Of a DNA stretch of 64,000 nt, positions 35,462 through 43,507 are shown in pieces. Position numbers and translations under genes: made by a program. Source of the stretch: SG-bin7 sp964498095. GTDB lineage: Bacteria; Bdellovibrionota; Bdellovibrionia; Bdellovibrionales; SG-bin7. Location of the stretch: NCBI GenBank assembly GCA_964498095.1, contig CAZCFY010000001.1:1-64000 (forward strand), in the 5' to 3' direction. Under the pieces are notes generated by a model. It made no database searches, was not told the DNA's origin, and saw only the letters and a list, made by a program, of their open reading frames with translations. The stretch's first letter is position 1. Each line of letters starts with the position of its first letter.

Positions 35462-36540
35462 ACTGGCAAAGCGAAAGAGTTTTTCATGATGGCGATAGCT
35501 TTTTCCGGGAAGTTCTCAACGCCGTTTCCGACGCAAATAAGTCAGTCCATCTAGAGTATTATATTTTTAATGACGGAATTTTGGCCCGGCGTTTAGTCGA
35601 AACAGTCTGTTTAGCGGCAAGTCGGGGCGTTAAAGTTGTTTTGTGTATTGATGGTTTAGGCTCAATTGGCTTTCCCCGTGAACTGCGCACAAAATTAGTG
35701 GATGCCGGAGTTGAAGTGCGCGTTTACAATCCTTTGGGGCATTTTTTTCCGTTTTCAGCAAAATTTTGGCGGCAGTTCTCTTTAATCAACCGGCGTAACC
35801 ACCGCAAAGTCTGTTTAGTTGATGGGCGGCAACTCTTTGTTGGCGGCATGAACATCGATGACTGGCATTTACCAGAAGTTAAAAAGGCAGAAGCGTGGCG
35901 GGACACGGGAGTTCGCGTAACGGCGGAAGATATGAATCCCCTGGAAAAAAATCTAGAACAAATTTGGCGCCCGCGCAAAACCAGAAGTAAAGATGAAATT
36001 AATTTACCGGTATTACTCAATGACGGACTTGCCCGGCGGCGGAAGTTTTACCGCAAATTTATTTCTCGTATCCGGCATGCCGAAAAGAGAATTTGGATTA
36101 CCAGCCCCTACTTTAGTCCGCCGGGGAGGTTTTTGGTGTCCTTGATCAATGCCGCCCGCCGTGGCGTGGACACTCGAATTTTATTGCCCGCCCGTCCTGA
36201 TATATTTTTTTCCCGGCCCATGAATGGACTTTTCTTTTCTGTATTGCTGAGTTCGGGAGTTAAAATTTATGAGTATATGAGTTCCACTCTGCACGCAAAA
36301 TCCATTATTATTGATGATTGGGTCGCCGTAGGTTCCAGTAATAAAAATTACCGCAGTTTTTTTTATGACTTGGAAATCGACGTTATTCTCACGCAAAGGA
36401 CCTCGTTGATAGAAATGGAAACGCAATTTGAGAGAGATTTAAAGGAATCCCGTGAGATTACGATAAAGGACTGGAATATGCGGCCTTGGTTGTGGCGGCT
36501 TGTTGAAAAGTTCTTATGGCTGGTGCGGCGATGGGCCTAA
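35458..36540 (+). CDS. clsB: phospholipase D superfamily cardiolipin synthase, ClsB-like
   Basis: A 360-aa protein with two HKD motifs: NHRKVCLVDGRQLFVGGMN and LHAKSIIIDDWVAVGSSN. It lacks an N-terminal membrane anchor, like E. coli ClsB (YbhO), and has the family segment VHLEYYIFNDGILARRL. ClsB makes cardiolipin from phosphatidylglycerol and phosphatidylethanolamine. The next gene is a YbhP-like EEP enzyme, reproducing the E. coli ybhP-ybhO neighbourhood, which strengthens the call. Confidence 0.82.
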   Translation: MNWQSERVFHDGDSFFREVLNAVSDANKSVHLEYYIFNDGILARRLVETVCLAASRGVKVVLCIDGLGSIGFPRELRTKLVDAGVEVRVYNPLGHFFPFSAKFWRQFSLINRRNHRKVCLVDGRQLFVGGMNIDDWHLPEVKKAEAWRDTGVRVTAEDMNPLEKNLEQIWRPRKTRSKDEINLPVLLNDGLARRRKFYRKFISRIRHAEKRIWITSPYFSPPGRFLVSLINAARRGVDTRILLPARPDIFFSRPMNGLFFSVLLSSGVKIYEYMSSTLHAKSIIIDDWVAVGSSNKNYRSFFYDLEIDVILTQRTSLIEMETQFERDLKESREITIKDWNMRPWLWRLVEKFLWLVRRWA

Positions 36541-37247
36541 AAGTACTCTCATTTAATATTCATAAGGGTTTTAGTAATTTTAAAATCAAGCCGACTTTAG
36601 ATTTACTAAAAAAACAGATTCATGATGAAAAATTTGATATCGTTTGCTTGCAGGAGGTATGCGGACAGCACGAGCTGCACGGCAATCAACTCGAAAAACT
36701 TGCCGATCAAATGTGGCCCCACACAGCTTATGGGCGTAATTCCATTTCACCTAAAGGGCACCACCACGGCAACGGACTCATGAGCCGATATCCTATTACC
36801 AAATTTGAAAACTTAAATATCTCGGGGCACAAAGTAGACCGGCGGGGCGTTCTCCATGCCGAAATAAATTGCGAAGGCAAACCGCTGCATGTGCTTGTCA
36901 CTCATCTGGGACTCTTTCAAGTTTGGCGGGAGAAGCAACTGGAAAGTGTGGGGGAGCGGATAAACCGTCATGTACCCAAAGATGAACCACTTATTTTGTG
37001 TGGGGATTTTAATGATTGGAACGAATACGCCAGTGAGTTTTTAAAAAATAAATTAGGTTTGGATGAGGTCTTTGAGTTAAAAAACGGAAAGCACGCGCGC
37101 ACCTTTCCTAATTTTGCGCCGTTTTTATGTCTTGATAGAATTTATGTGCGCGGAATGAAGGTAGCCCAGCCGCATACCCACACCTCAAAAGCCTGGCGCC
37201 AACTTTCTGATCATCTTCCCATCAGTACTGTTCTTAATTGGCCCTAA
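36516..37247 (+). CDS. ybhP: endonuclease/exonuclease/phosphatase-family protein, YbhP-like
   Basis: A 243-aa EEP-fold protein: LKVLSFNIHKGF (catalytic Asn), FDIVCLQEVCGQ (metal Glu), HVLVTHLGLF, LILCGDFNDWNE (Asp/Asn) and QLSDHLPIS (final Asp-His). It shares the NIHKGF start of E. coli YbhP, and as there it sits beside the cardiolipin synthase gene, overlapping it by 25 bp (10 bp if ATG 36531 is used). The biochemical role of YbhP is not established; a phosphodiesterase acting on lipid or nucleic acid is possible. Confidence 0.82.
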   Translation: MAGAAMGLKVLSFNIHKGFSNFKIKPTLDLLKKQIHDEKFDIVCLQEVCGQHELHGNQLEKLADQMWPHTAYGRNSISPKGHHHGNGLMSRYPITKFENLNISGHKVDRRGVLHAEINCEGKPLHVLVTHLGLFQVWREKQLESVGERINRHVPKDEPLILCGDFNDWNEYASEFLKNKLGLDEVFELKNGKHARTFPNFAPFLCLDRIYVRGMKVAQPHTHTSKAWRQLSDHLPISTVLNWP

Positions 37248-37278
37248 TTATGCAGATCCCATAAAAAAGGGGGAAGAT

Positions 37279-37530
37279 ATGGGAATTTGTATGACCTGCG
37301 GCAATGATTACGAAAATACATTTTCAGTTATAAAAGAAGACGAACGTTATGAGTTTGATTGTTTTGAGTGCGCGATTCAGGCTCTGGCCCCTCACTGTGC
37401 TCATTGTGATTGCGTGATTATCGGCCAAGGCGTGGAACTGGATGGTAGATTTTATTGTGGTAGTCACTGCTTACGTTCCGAACGGGGTGCTCAAACAATA
37501 ATCGAGATAGAACGTATGGCCCGCTATTAG
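37279..37530 (+). CDS. small zinc-ribbon protein
   Basis: An 83-aa protein preceded by GGGGGAAG. It has four Cys pairs: CMTC (4-7), CFEC, CAHC plus a nearby C, and CGSHC. Their spacing fits two treble-clef or LIM-like zinc sites. The rest is polar. It probably mediates binding to nucleic acid or protein. It is co-directional with the clsB-ybhP genes but separated by 31 bp. Confidence 0.75.
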   Translation: MGICMTCGNDYENTFSVIKEDERYEFDCFECAIQALAPHCAHCDCVIIGQGVELDGRFYCGSHCLRSERGAQTIIEIERMARY

Positions 37531-37572
37531 TAACTTGTTTGCCAATATTAGCTGGGGTAAAATTCCCCTCAT

Positions 37573-38352
37573 ATGAAACGGATTTTTGTCCCATTTTTTA
37601 TCCTGATTTTTTGTCGTTTGAGCGCTGGCGGAGAGCTGGATAAGTGGAGAAATATTTTATCTTCTGACGTTGCCACTGACTCTAAAGTTCAAGCTGTCAG
37701 TGAAATTTTGAAAATTCAGCCCTCGCGTTCGCAGGCTCGCTTTTTGGCGCAAATTTATTTTAAAGAAAAGGACAACAAACAGCTGCGCCTGGCGATTCTT
37801 AATGAATTGGTTAAAACAAAAACAATTACGGCGATGGATGGCTGGCAAAAAGAAATCATGTCCAGCGAATATTCTTATGATGACCGGTTACGCCTAAACT
37901 TCTTAAGTTTGCGCGAGGGCGCACTAAGAAGGTTATATAAAGAGAGCAACGCGTTTGAAACCCGTCAATGTGAGTTTGACCGGAACAAATTAAAACTCGA
38001 AGTCCGGCAAAACCCTAATGAGGCAAAAAATTATCTTTGGATTTCGTCAGGCTTTCATTTGCATTTTACCGGGGTAACATTGCCGGCCGTTGAAGGGTTA
38101 CCGCTACCAGATTGTAAGGAAATAGAATTTCTTAATCTTACTACTCTTCATGGGGCCTTATTTTGGGAACGAGCAGGAGGGCACTTAATTACTTTTGAAC
38201 GTCGTTACTTTCGCCCTATCGGTTATCTTGATTTCAAAGACCGAGAAGAATTTTCAAAAATCTCGCAAAAAAAAGGCGAGAAAACATGTTTTCTGCCGGC
38301 TCTATTAGAGCAAAATCCAACCTTTAAAAAGGCTTGGGTTTGTATACGCTAA
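37573..38352 (+). CDS. secreted protein of unknown function
   Basis: A 259-aa protein with a signal peptide (IFVPFFILIFCRLSAG). The first half is helical (VQAVSEILKIQPSRSQARFL, RLAILNELVKTKTITA) and suggests HEAT-like repeats. The second half is beta-rich and contains conserved-looking Cys residues (RQCEFDRN, LPDCKEIEF, KTCFLPAL, WVCIR). No family is recognised. It stands alone between the zinc-ribbon gene and the VTC operon. Confidence 0.7.
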   Translation: MKRIFVPFFILIFCRLSAGGELDKWRNILSSDVATDSKVQAVSEILKIQPSRSQARFLAQIYFKEKDNKQLRLAILNELVKTKTITAMDGWQKEIMSSEYSYDDRLRLNFLSLREGALRRLYKESNAFETRQCEFDRNKLKLEVRQNPNEAKNYLWISSGFHLHFTGVTLPAVEGLPLPDCKEIEFLNLTTLHGALFWERAGGHLITFERRYFRPIGYLDFKDREEFSKISQKKGEKTCFLPALLEQNPTFKKAWVCIR

Positions 38353-38455
38353 CCTAGCAATAGTTCTACCTGAAATTTTTTCCATCCTCTCGACTTCTAA
38401 CGCGCCATAACATATAAATATGGCTTGCCGCGTCTTTGAATGTAGGTGGGGAAGC

Positions 38456-39289
38456 ATGGGCGAAACTACGATAAATTTAAACTCTTTATTGGGAACAACT
38501 CCCGTCGATCAATTTGACCGCGTGGAGCAAAAATTCTTTATTCCGCGCGCCTCTGTGCGTGCCTTAGAGAGTCTTCTCGGCTCTTACTTGTCACCGGTTG
38601 ACGGCACCAGGACTTCGGGATTTACGCGGGTTGAATCCCATTATTTTGAAACTCCTGATCTTACATTTTATGTCGATGCTTTAAAAAGGCCGCAACAGCG
38701 TATGAAAATGCGGGTGAGAAAATATTTTGATGGCGGCACAGTATTTACGGGCAGTTTTATTGAGATAAAATCCAAAGAAAATGGAATCTCCAAGAAAAAG
38801 CGGTTTCGCATCGGGGAATGGGAAGAGACTGAACTTCTAAAAGGACAGACGCTTCCGGTCACGTCGCGTTTAGAAACGCTTAACTATCAAATGCGCCGGG
38901 AAACACTTCTGGCACGGGTAAACCGTGTCAACGATCTTATCGAAAAACAAACGCCTCAGTATGCCGTGCGGGTCACTTATGACCGGCGCGCCTTTGAAGG
39001 CAAAAACTTGCGAGTGACGATTGATCACAATCTGCGTGGCGAAATAATTTATTCTTTCTTGCCGGTTGTTACGGCCCATGCCGAAAAGATTTTGAGCGCA
39101 AATTTTTGGAGTGTGGGTCAGCAGATGCGCGAGATATTTAATGGCAATGACTTTGCAGTCGTTGAGGTAAAACATCCCGGAACAACACCTATTTGGTTAA
39201 ACGCGGGTTTTAAGCACCTTATGGTGGGGCAAGATATCTCATTTTCAAAATACGTTTGGAGTTTATCGGAAGCTTTATGTCAGGTTTGA
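38456..39289 (+). CDS. VTC-domain protein (putative polyphosphate polymerase)
   Basis: About 277 aa from ATG 38456, preferred over ATG 38420 because GTAGGTGGGGAAG lies just before it. It has the VTC tunnel-fold motifs: DRVEQKFFIPRAS, SHYFETPDLTFYVDAL, RMKMRVRKYF, FIEIKSKENGISKKKRF, YAVRVTYDRRAFEG and AVVEVKHPG, supplying the Lys/Arg ring and acidic metal ligands. In yeast Vtc4 this domain makes polyphosphate from ATP. Here no SPX domain is present. It overlaps the DUF4956 gene by 13 bp, a known neighbour of bacterial VTC genes. Confidence 0.87.
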   Translation: MGETTINLNSLLGTTPVDQFDRVEQKFFIPRASVRALESLLGSYLSPVDGTRTSGFTRVESHYFETPDLTFYVDALKRPQQRMKMRVRKYFDGGTVFTGSFIEIKSKENGISKKKRFRIGEWEETELLKGQTLPVTSRLETLNYQMRRETLLARVNRVNDLIEKQTPQYAVRVTYDRRAFEGKNLRVTIDHNLRGEIIYSFLPVVTAHAEKILSANFWSVGQQMREIFNGNDFAVVEVKHPGTTPIWLNAGFKHLMVGQDISFSKYVWSLSEALCQV

Positions 39290-39783
39290 AAGCACTCATA
39301 GCGAGCGACAATTTGGTTCAGGCGGCGAGCGTTCATATTCCGATCAGCGATGTTCTGCTGAATACGTTAGGCGCAGGGTTAGTCTTAGCCGTCTCTACTT
39401 ACGGACTTGATTTCATTTTAGCAAAGAAATCAGCAGAAAACGGCAGTGATCCCATGGCCCGCATGATTTCGGCTTCTAACCAGCTCATCATGTGTGTGGG
39501 TGTGGGGGGAATGATGCTTCTAATTGAACAGAATATTGTCCGTGCCGTTGTGCTCTTTGCGGCTTTAGCTCTTGTTCGGTTTAGGGTGCGCGTGAGCGAA
39601 AAATCTTTGAGTGCCTCGTTTTTCTTTTCTGTCATCGCTGGAATGGCGTGCGGCATGGGAGAAATGCGCCTGGCGTGGATTTTTACGGGCGTTTTTGTTT
39701 CTTTGAGCGTTGTGCTTTCCGCAGTTTTTTGGGCGGCAGTTCCAGCGGCCAAACCCCTAGGGCCGGCAGTGGAAAAAATATGA
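39277..39783 (+). CDS. DUF4956 membrane protein
   Basis: 168 aa from ATG 39277. It has four predicted membrane helices (VLLNTLGAGLVLAVSTYG, IMCVGVGGMMLLIE, AVVLFAALALVRFRVRV, FFFSVIAGMACGMGEM) and the DUF4956 signature ALVRFR-x-RV. These proteins are repeatedly found next to VTC-domain genes and, in some genomes, CotH kinases. A role in moving or anchoring the polymer is plausible but unproven. Its stop overlaps the ATG of the next large gene. Confidence 0.85.
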   Translation: MSGLKALIASDNLVQAASVHIPISDVLLNTLGAGLVLAVSTYGLDFILAKKSAENGSDPMARMISASNQLIMCVGVGGMMLLIEQNIVRAVVLFAALALVRFRVRVSEKSLSASFFFSVIAGMACGMGEMRLAWIFTGVFVSLSVVLSAVFWAAVPAAKPLGPAVEKI

Positions 39784-42700
39784 AAAAATTCGTTGTCGCG
39801 CTATTACTTGTCGTTGGCCCGTTAGTCCATGGCATTGAGGCACGTAGTCCCTATTTATCGGTAGTTGAAAAAATAAAAGACCGCTCAAGTTTTTTTAATA
39901 AATTTGGTGATTTAAATCCCGAAGTGGTGCTCGCTGTTAAAGAAATCACCACCCAGCGCCGCAGCGAAATTTTTGATTTATTAGTTCAAGCGCAAATTAA
40001 ATCAGGGAAAACTCCTGCCGAGGCGCAATTTAAGGCCGTGGATTCCGATGAAATCTTGTCACTGGATTTAATTCTAAAATATTTAGCTAAACTCGAAGAA
40101 CTCATTCGCGCGCCGAGCGAGCAAGGTAAAGTATCGGCGCAAATATTTGCCCAAAAAATTGTTGATCTCGCGTTTGCAACACAGGTTATTGGGCAAATTC
40201 CCGCGATTTTGCGCTTACCCGTTTGGGCTAAAGGCGTAATGCACGAATGGCGCCTGGACTTAAACACCCCAATTTCACGTGAAGCGACAAATCTTTGGAA
40301 TCCCTCGACACAAAAATATTATACGTCAGCGGAATTAGAAAGTCTGCGCCTTGCCGGTCAAGATTTATCTCTTCTTAATCCACCGCCAAATTCCGGAATT
40401 TGGCGCCATCCTGGAAAGAAAATTAGTTCCATCAACATCAAAGAGTTTTACTACGGTGGTAAGGGCCTTATGCAGGAAGGTCTTAAAGTGGCTTTCCCGA
40501 AAGAAAATGTTGGGGTTTTTGATAAAGTAAAAATCAGTCAAACGACGCCGAAAATTATTATTAAATATGAAGGTCCTGACGGCAAAACCTATAAAGCAAA
40601 AATGAAATTCGGCAAAGACTTACACGCCGATATTACGGCAAGCGCCTTGTTCATGGCAATAGGGTACCCGGCGGATATCAGTCACTACTACCGTGATTTT
40701 AAAGTCTATTTTAAAAACGGCAAGGACATCTCGCAACTTAAAAAGGAGTGGCTAACGTATTTCAACGGTATGCCGCCTTTTTTGCCGGCCATTCATGTTG
40801 ACGACGTGATAAAGGAATCGGGGCGGGACAGTGGTGGGGAGTTTATCGTTTTTAAAGAATGTGTGATAGAAGCCGACCCAAAGGGGTTGCTACGTATTGG
40901 CCCGGTAGATTTCGATCGTCAAGGCGTACAAAAGTGGCGGGAGTCCCGCGCTTATGCCTTGTTAAATATGTGGATCGAAAATGCGGATTGGGATCCTGAT
41001 AACACGAAACTTATTTTGCGGGCTAATAATCAAAATGATTATGACTTTTTTTACGTGGTACATGACTTAGGTTGCGCCTTCGGCGGCCTTCTTTGCGAAA
41101 AAATCGACCGGTTCCGCGGGCATGCAGTTTCTAAGGTTACCGCTGACGAAATTCAATTTAATTTCCGCAGTGCCGATGATCAGCCCATGAAAGACGAAGC
41201 CACTTTTGCGGATTGGCGCTGGGGCGCGCGGTTAATTACGCAATTAACACGTGACCAAATCACCGCAGCGGTAGAAATCGGCGGGTGGCCAGAGAGTATT
41301 CAAAAAATTCTTGTCGAAAAGCTAATTGGCCGACGCAACGATTTTGCTAAAGTATTTGGCTTAGTCGGGGAAGAAGTTGAGCCTGGTGAACAAATTGGCG
41401 AAATTCCCGTTAACTTGGAGCTCTCGACCGATGATGGGGTTATTACCAACGGAAAAATTACGAAGTCACGCATTGATGGATACGCCACAAACTATGGGGA
41501 GTATGTAGATAGTCTCGTCTGGGTTCCTCTGGTTAATACAATTAAGAATCAGTTGAAATTTGGAGTTGCCAAAGGCCTTTGTGAATTAGAAAAAGTTGCC
41601 GTTGAACCTGTTTGGCTGGGTTGGAATAAAGGCCTTATCGCCGAAGTGCTTGTCAGCGCCTGCCGCGATGTTATTAAAAATCCAAATCCTACAAGTGAAA
41701 AAGACATTTGGTTGGTGCGGGATTCGTTAAAAGTGGGTTTGCGTGGCGGCGCGGGAATTGTTATCGCCGGCGAAGTTGACCTAGTAAAAAAATATACTCT
41801 CGTTTACGGGGCGCGCACTGAAAATGAAGGTAAGAAAGCCATGGGCACGATACTAAATGTATTATTGCCTTATCAGATTCGCCGCGGAAATTTGCCGGAG
41901 CGTTATGTCCTCTTACGCGAAGACATGATCGTTCCTCGGGCGCGGTTACGTACTGACGTGGTCGCCTGGACGGGGGTAGGCGCGGAAGGTGTTGAGGAAC
42001 AATACTTATTAAGCCGCAGTCTTGTTGCCAATAAAGGCGATGACCGCCTGGTATTTTATGAAGACACGAGCTTTCATAATGATATTGCATTAAAATTATT
42101 TTTGGATTTACAAATCATGCGGATTCCATTTTTTAAATATAATAATGTAATTCGTGGCCGCATGAATGGTACAGCATGGGTACTTAAGCGCAGTGATTTA
42201 CACTTACTTGAGTTAATGAATAAAGATGTCCTAAGTGAAATCGTGCGAGACGGGGACTATTCACAAATTCAAAATGTTCCGGGTATGCAAAAACGTGAAA
42301 TTGATAGCACGATCCTTAGTTCCACGAGTTGGGCATTGAATCTTTTGGGTTTCTTCCAGCGCTTACGCGTAGACCGCCAAGATATGGTTACGATTCGGGA
42401 CGAGAAGAATGGTGGAATGCAGGTTTTTAAAGAGGAACATATTAAAAAGAACGGCTACAATGTCTTTGGGCTGCGGGAACAAGATCAAATTAAAGTCCGC
42501 GGCTTTTTAACGAAAAAATTTAATTCTTCTGGAGAACAACCTTTTATCAATATTCAAATGGTCATGCGGGACTCCAACACCAAGAGTTCAGAGCTTGATA
42601 AAGGTTTTATTAAGTTTTTAAACGGCATTTATCCTGAAAAGACTTTAAATTTTACGGCTGATCTACATAGTTCAAATAAGCGTTGGGGTAGCACGGAAAT

Positions 42701-43268
42701 GCATCTTGATATTTCCTACTATCCCGAAGCCCTGGATATTTTGATAAATCTTGATGAGGGGCAGCTCGTGCGCCGGTTTATCGAGCTTGAAGATTATGTA
42801 GACAAAAATAAAATTTATCGTGCATGGCATGAGTTCCATTCTCCCGACAGTCTCGTAAAAAGAGGTCAAATGGATCCGACCGAAGTTACTTTCTTGCCGG
42901 GATATCTTGAAGAAGACTTGGATCATTTGGCGGACTTTATTCTTGCTCTTCGCAAAGCTAAAGTGGCGAGTGGTCAAATGCGAGTCGGAGGACTTGTGCG
43001 CGCTTTCCGTGAAGCCATTTACCATGATAAAAACGGCAAATCTTTTGATTCCAGTTTATTTGCGACGATTCACTCCATCGTGGGGGAACGTGGGCTTTTT
43101 ATTAGCCGCGAAGTTACCACTCCCTACGACACCGAAAACCGCTTTCCCGGTGGGCATGGGTTGCAATGGGAAAACATCGGCGTAAACCGCGACCCCGAAG
43201 TCGTTGGTATGGTACTTCTTCCCGAAGACGTCCTCGAAGTCTGGACAATGTTCGACTGGATTAAATAG
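39780..43268 (+). CDS. large secreted protein with a possible kinase-like core, in VTC operon
   Basis: 1162 aa from ATG 39780, which overlaps the previous stop (ATGA) and begins a clear signal peptide (KFVVALLLVVGPLVHGIEA). Residues about 250-440 have features of an atypical kinase: YKAKMKFGKD, FIVFKECVIEADP, then NADWDPDNTKLIL (D403, N408) and VVHDLGCAFGG (D429), the order of catalytic loop and metal Asp in HipA, PI-kinase and CotH folds. The large C-terminal part is unassigned. CotH kinases occur beside VTC/DUF4956 elsewhere, so an exported kinase-like partner is a reasonable hypothesis, not a firm call. Its stop codon abuts the palindromic repeat. Confidence 0.65.
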   Translation: MKKFVVALLLVVGPLVHGIEARSPYLSVVEKIKDRSSFFNKFGDLNPEVVLAVKEITTQRRSEIFDLLVQAQIKSGKTPAEAQFKAVDSDEILSLDLILKYLAKLEELIRAPSEQGKVSAQIFAQKIVDLAFATQVIGQIPAILRLPVWAKGVMHEWRLDLNTPISREATNLWNPSTQKYYTSAELESLRLAGQDLSLLNPPPNSGIWRHPGKKISSINIKEFYYGGKGLMQEGLKVAFPKENVGVFDKVKISQTTPKIIIKYEGPDGKTYKAKMKFGKDLHADITASALFMAIGYPADISHYYRDFKVYFKNGKDISQLKKEWLTYFNGMPPFLPAIHVDDVIKESGRDSGGEFIVFKECVIEADPKGLLRIGPVDFDRQGVQKWRESRAYALLNMWIENADWDPDNTKLILRANNQNDYDFFYVVHDLGCAFGGLLCEKIDRFRGHAVSKVTADEIQFNFRSADDQPMKDEATFADWRWGARLITQLTRDQITAAVEIGGWPESIQKILVEKLIGRRNDFAKVFGLVGEEVEPGEQIGEIPVNLELSTDDGVITNGKITKSRIDGYATNYGEYVDSLVWVPLVNTIKNQLKFGVAKGLCELEKVAVEPVWLGWNKGLIAEVLVSACRDVIKNPNPTSEKDIWLVRDSLKVGLRGGAGIVIAGEVDLVKKYTLVYGARTENEGKKAMGTILNVLLPYQIRRGNLPERYVLLREDMIVPRARLRTDVVAWTGVGAEGVEEQYLLSRSLVANKGDDRLVFYEDTSFHNDIALKLFLDLQIMRIPFFKYNNVIRGRMNGTAWVLKRSDLHLLELMNKDVLSEIVRDGDYSQIQNVPGMQKREIDSTILSSTSWALNLLGFFQRLRVDRQDMVTIRDEKNGGMQVFKEEHIKKNGYNVFGLREQDQIKVRGFLTKKFNSSGEQPFINIQMVMRDSNTKSSELDKGFIKFLNGIYPEKTLNFTADLHSSNKRWGSTEMHLDISYYPEALDILINLDEGQLVRRFIELEDYVDKNKIYRAWHEFHSPDSLVKRGQMDPTEVTFLPGYLEEDLDHLADFILALRKAKVASGQMRVGGLVRAFREAIYHDKNGKSFDSSLFATIHSIVGERGLFISREVTTPYDTENRFPGGHGLQWENIGVNRDPEVVGMVLLPEDVLEVWTMFDWIK

Positions 43269-43507
43269 GTAACAGTTCCCTTTCCTCGATGCGGGGCAAC
43301 ACTTGCATCGTCTAATTTCGTTTTGCCACAAAGATTTTTCGCCAATCCCGGCCCAGGCTCCTTGCCTTTGTTGCTCGGCGCGCGCTTCCTGGCGCGCGGC
43401 CTAACGGCTGCCCTCGCAAAGACCGCTCTTGCCGAAAAATATTCGCGGCAAAAGAAATTAGCTTTTGAAGTGCGGCGCCCTGCATCGAGGAAAGGGAACT
43501 GTTACCT
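43267..43507. repeat. 241-bp palindromic element between convergent genes
   Basis: A 26-base arm (43267-43292, AGGTAACAGTTCC then CTTTCCTCGATGC) recurs exactly in inverted form at 43482-43507. Similarity continues inward: CTAATTTCGTTTTGCC and ATTTTTCGCC at 43313-43343 are mirrored at 43431-43460. GCGCGC blocks flank the centre near 43387. It begins within one stop codon (TAG 43266-43268) and ends next to the other (43508-43510). No credible gene lies inside. It could be a MITE-like element or a large bidirectional 3'-end structure. Confidence 0.85.
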
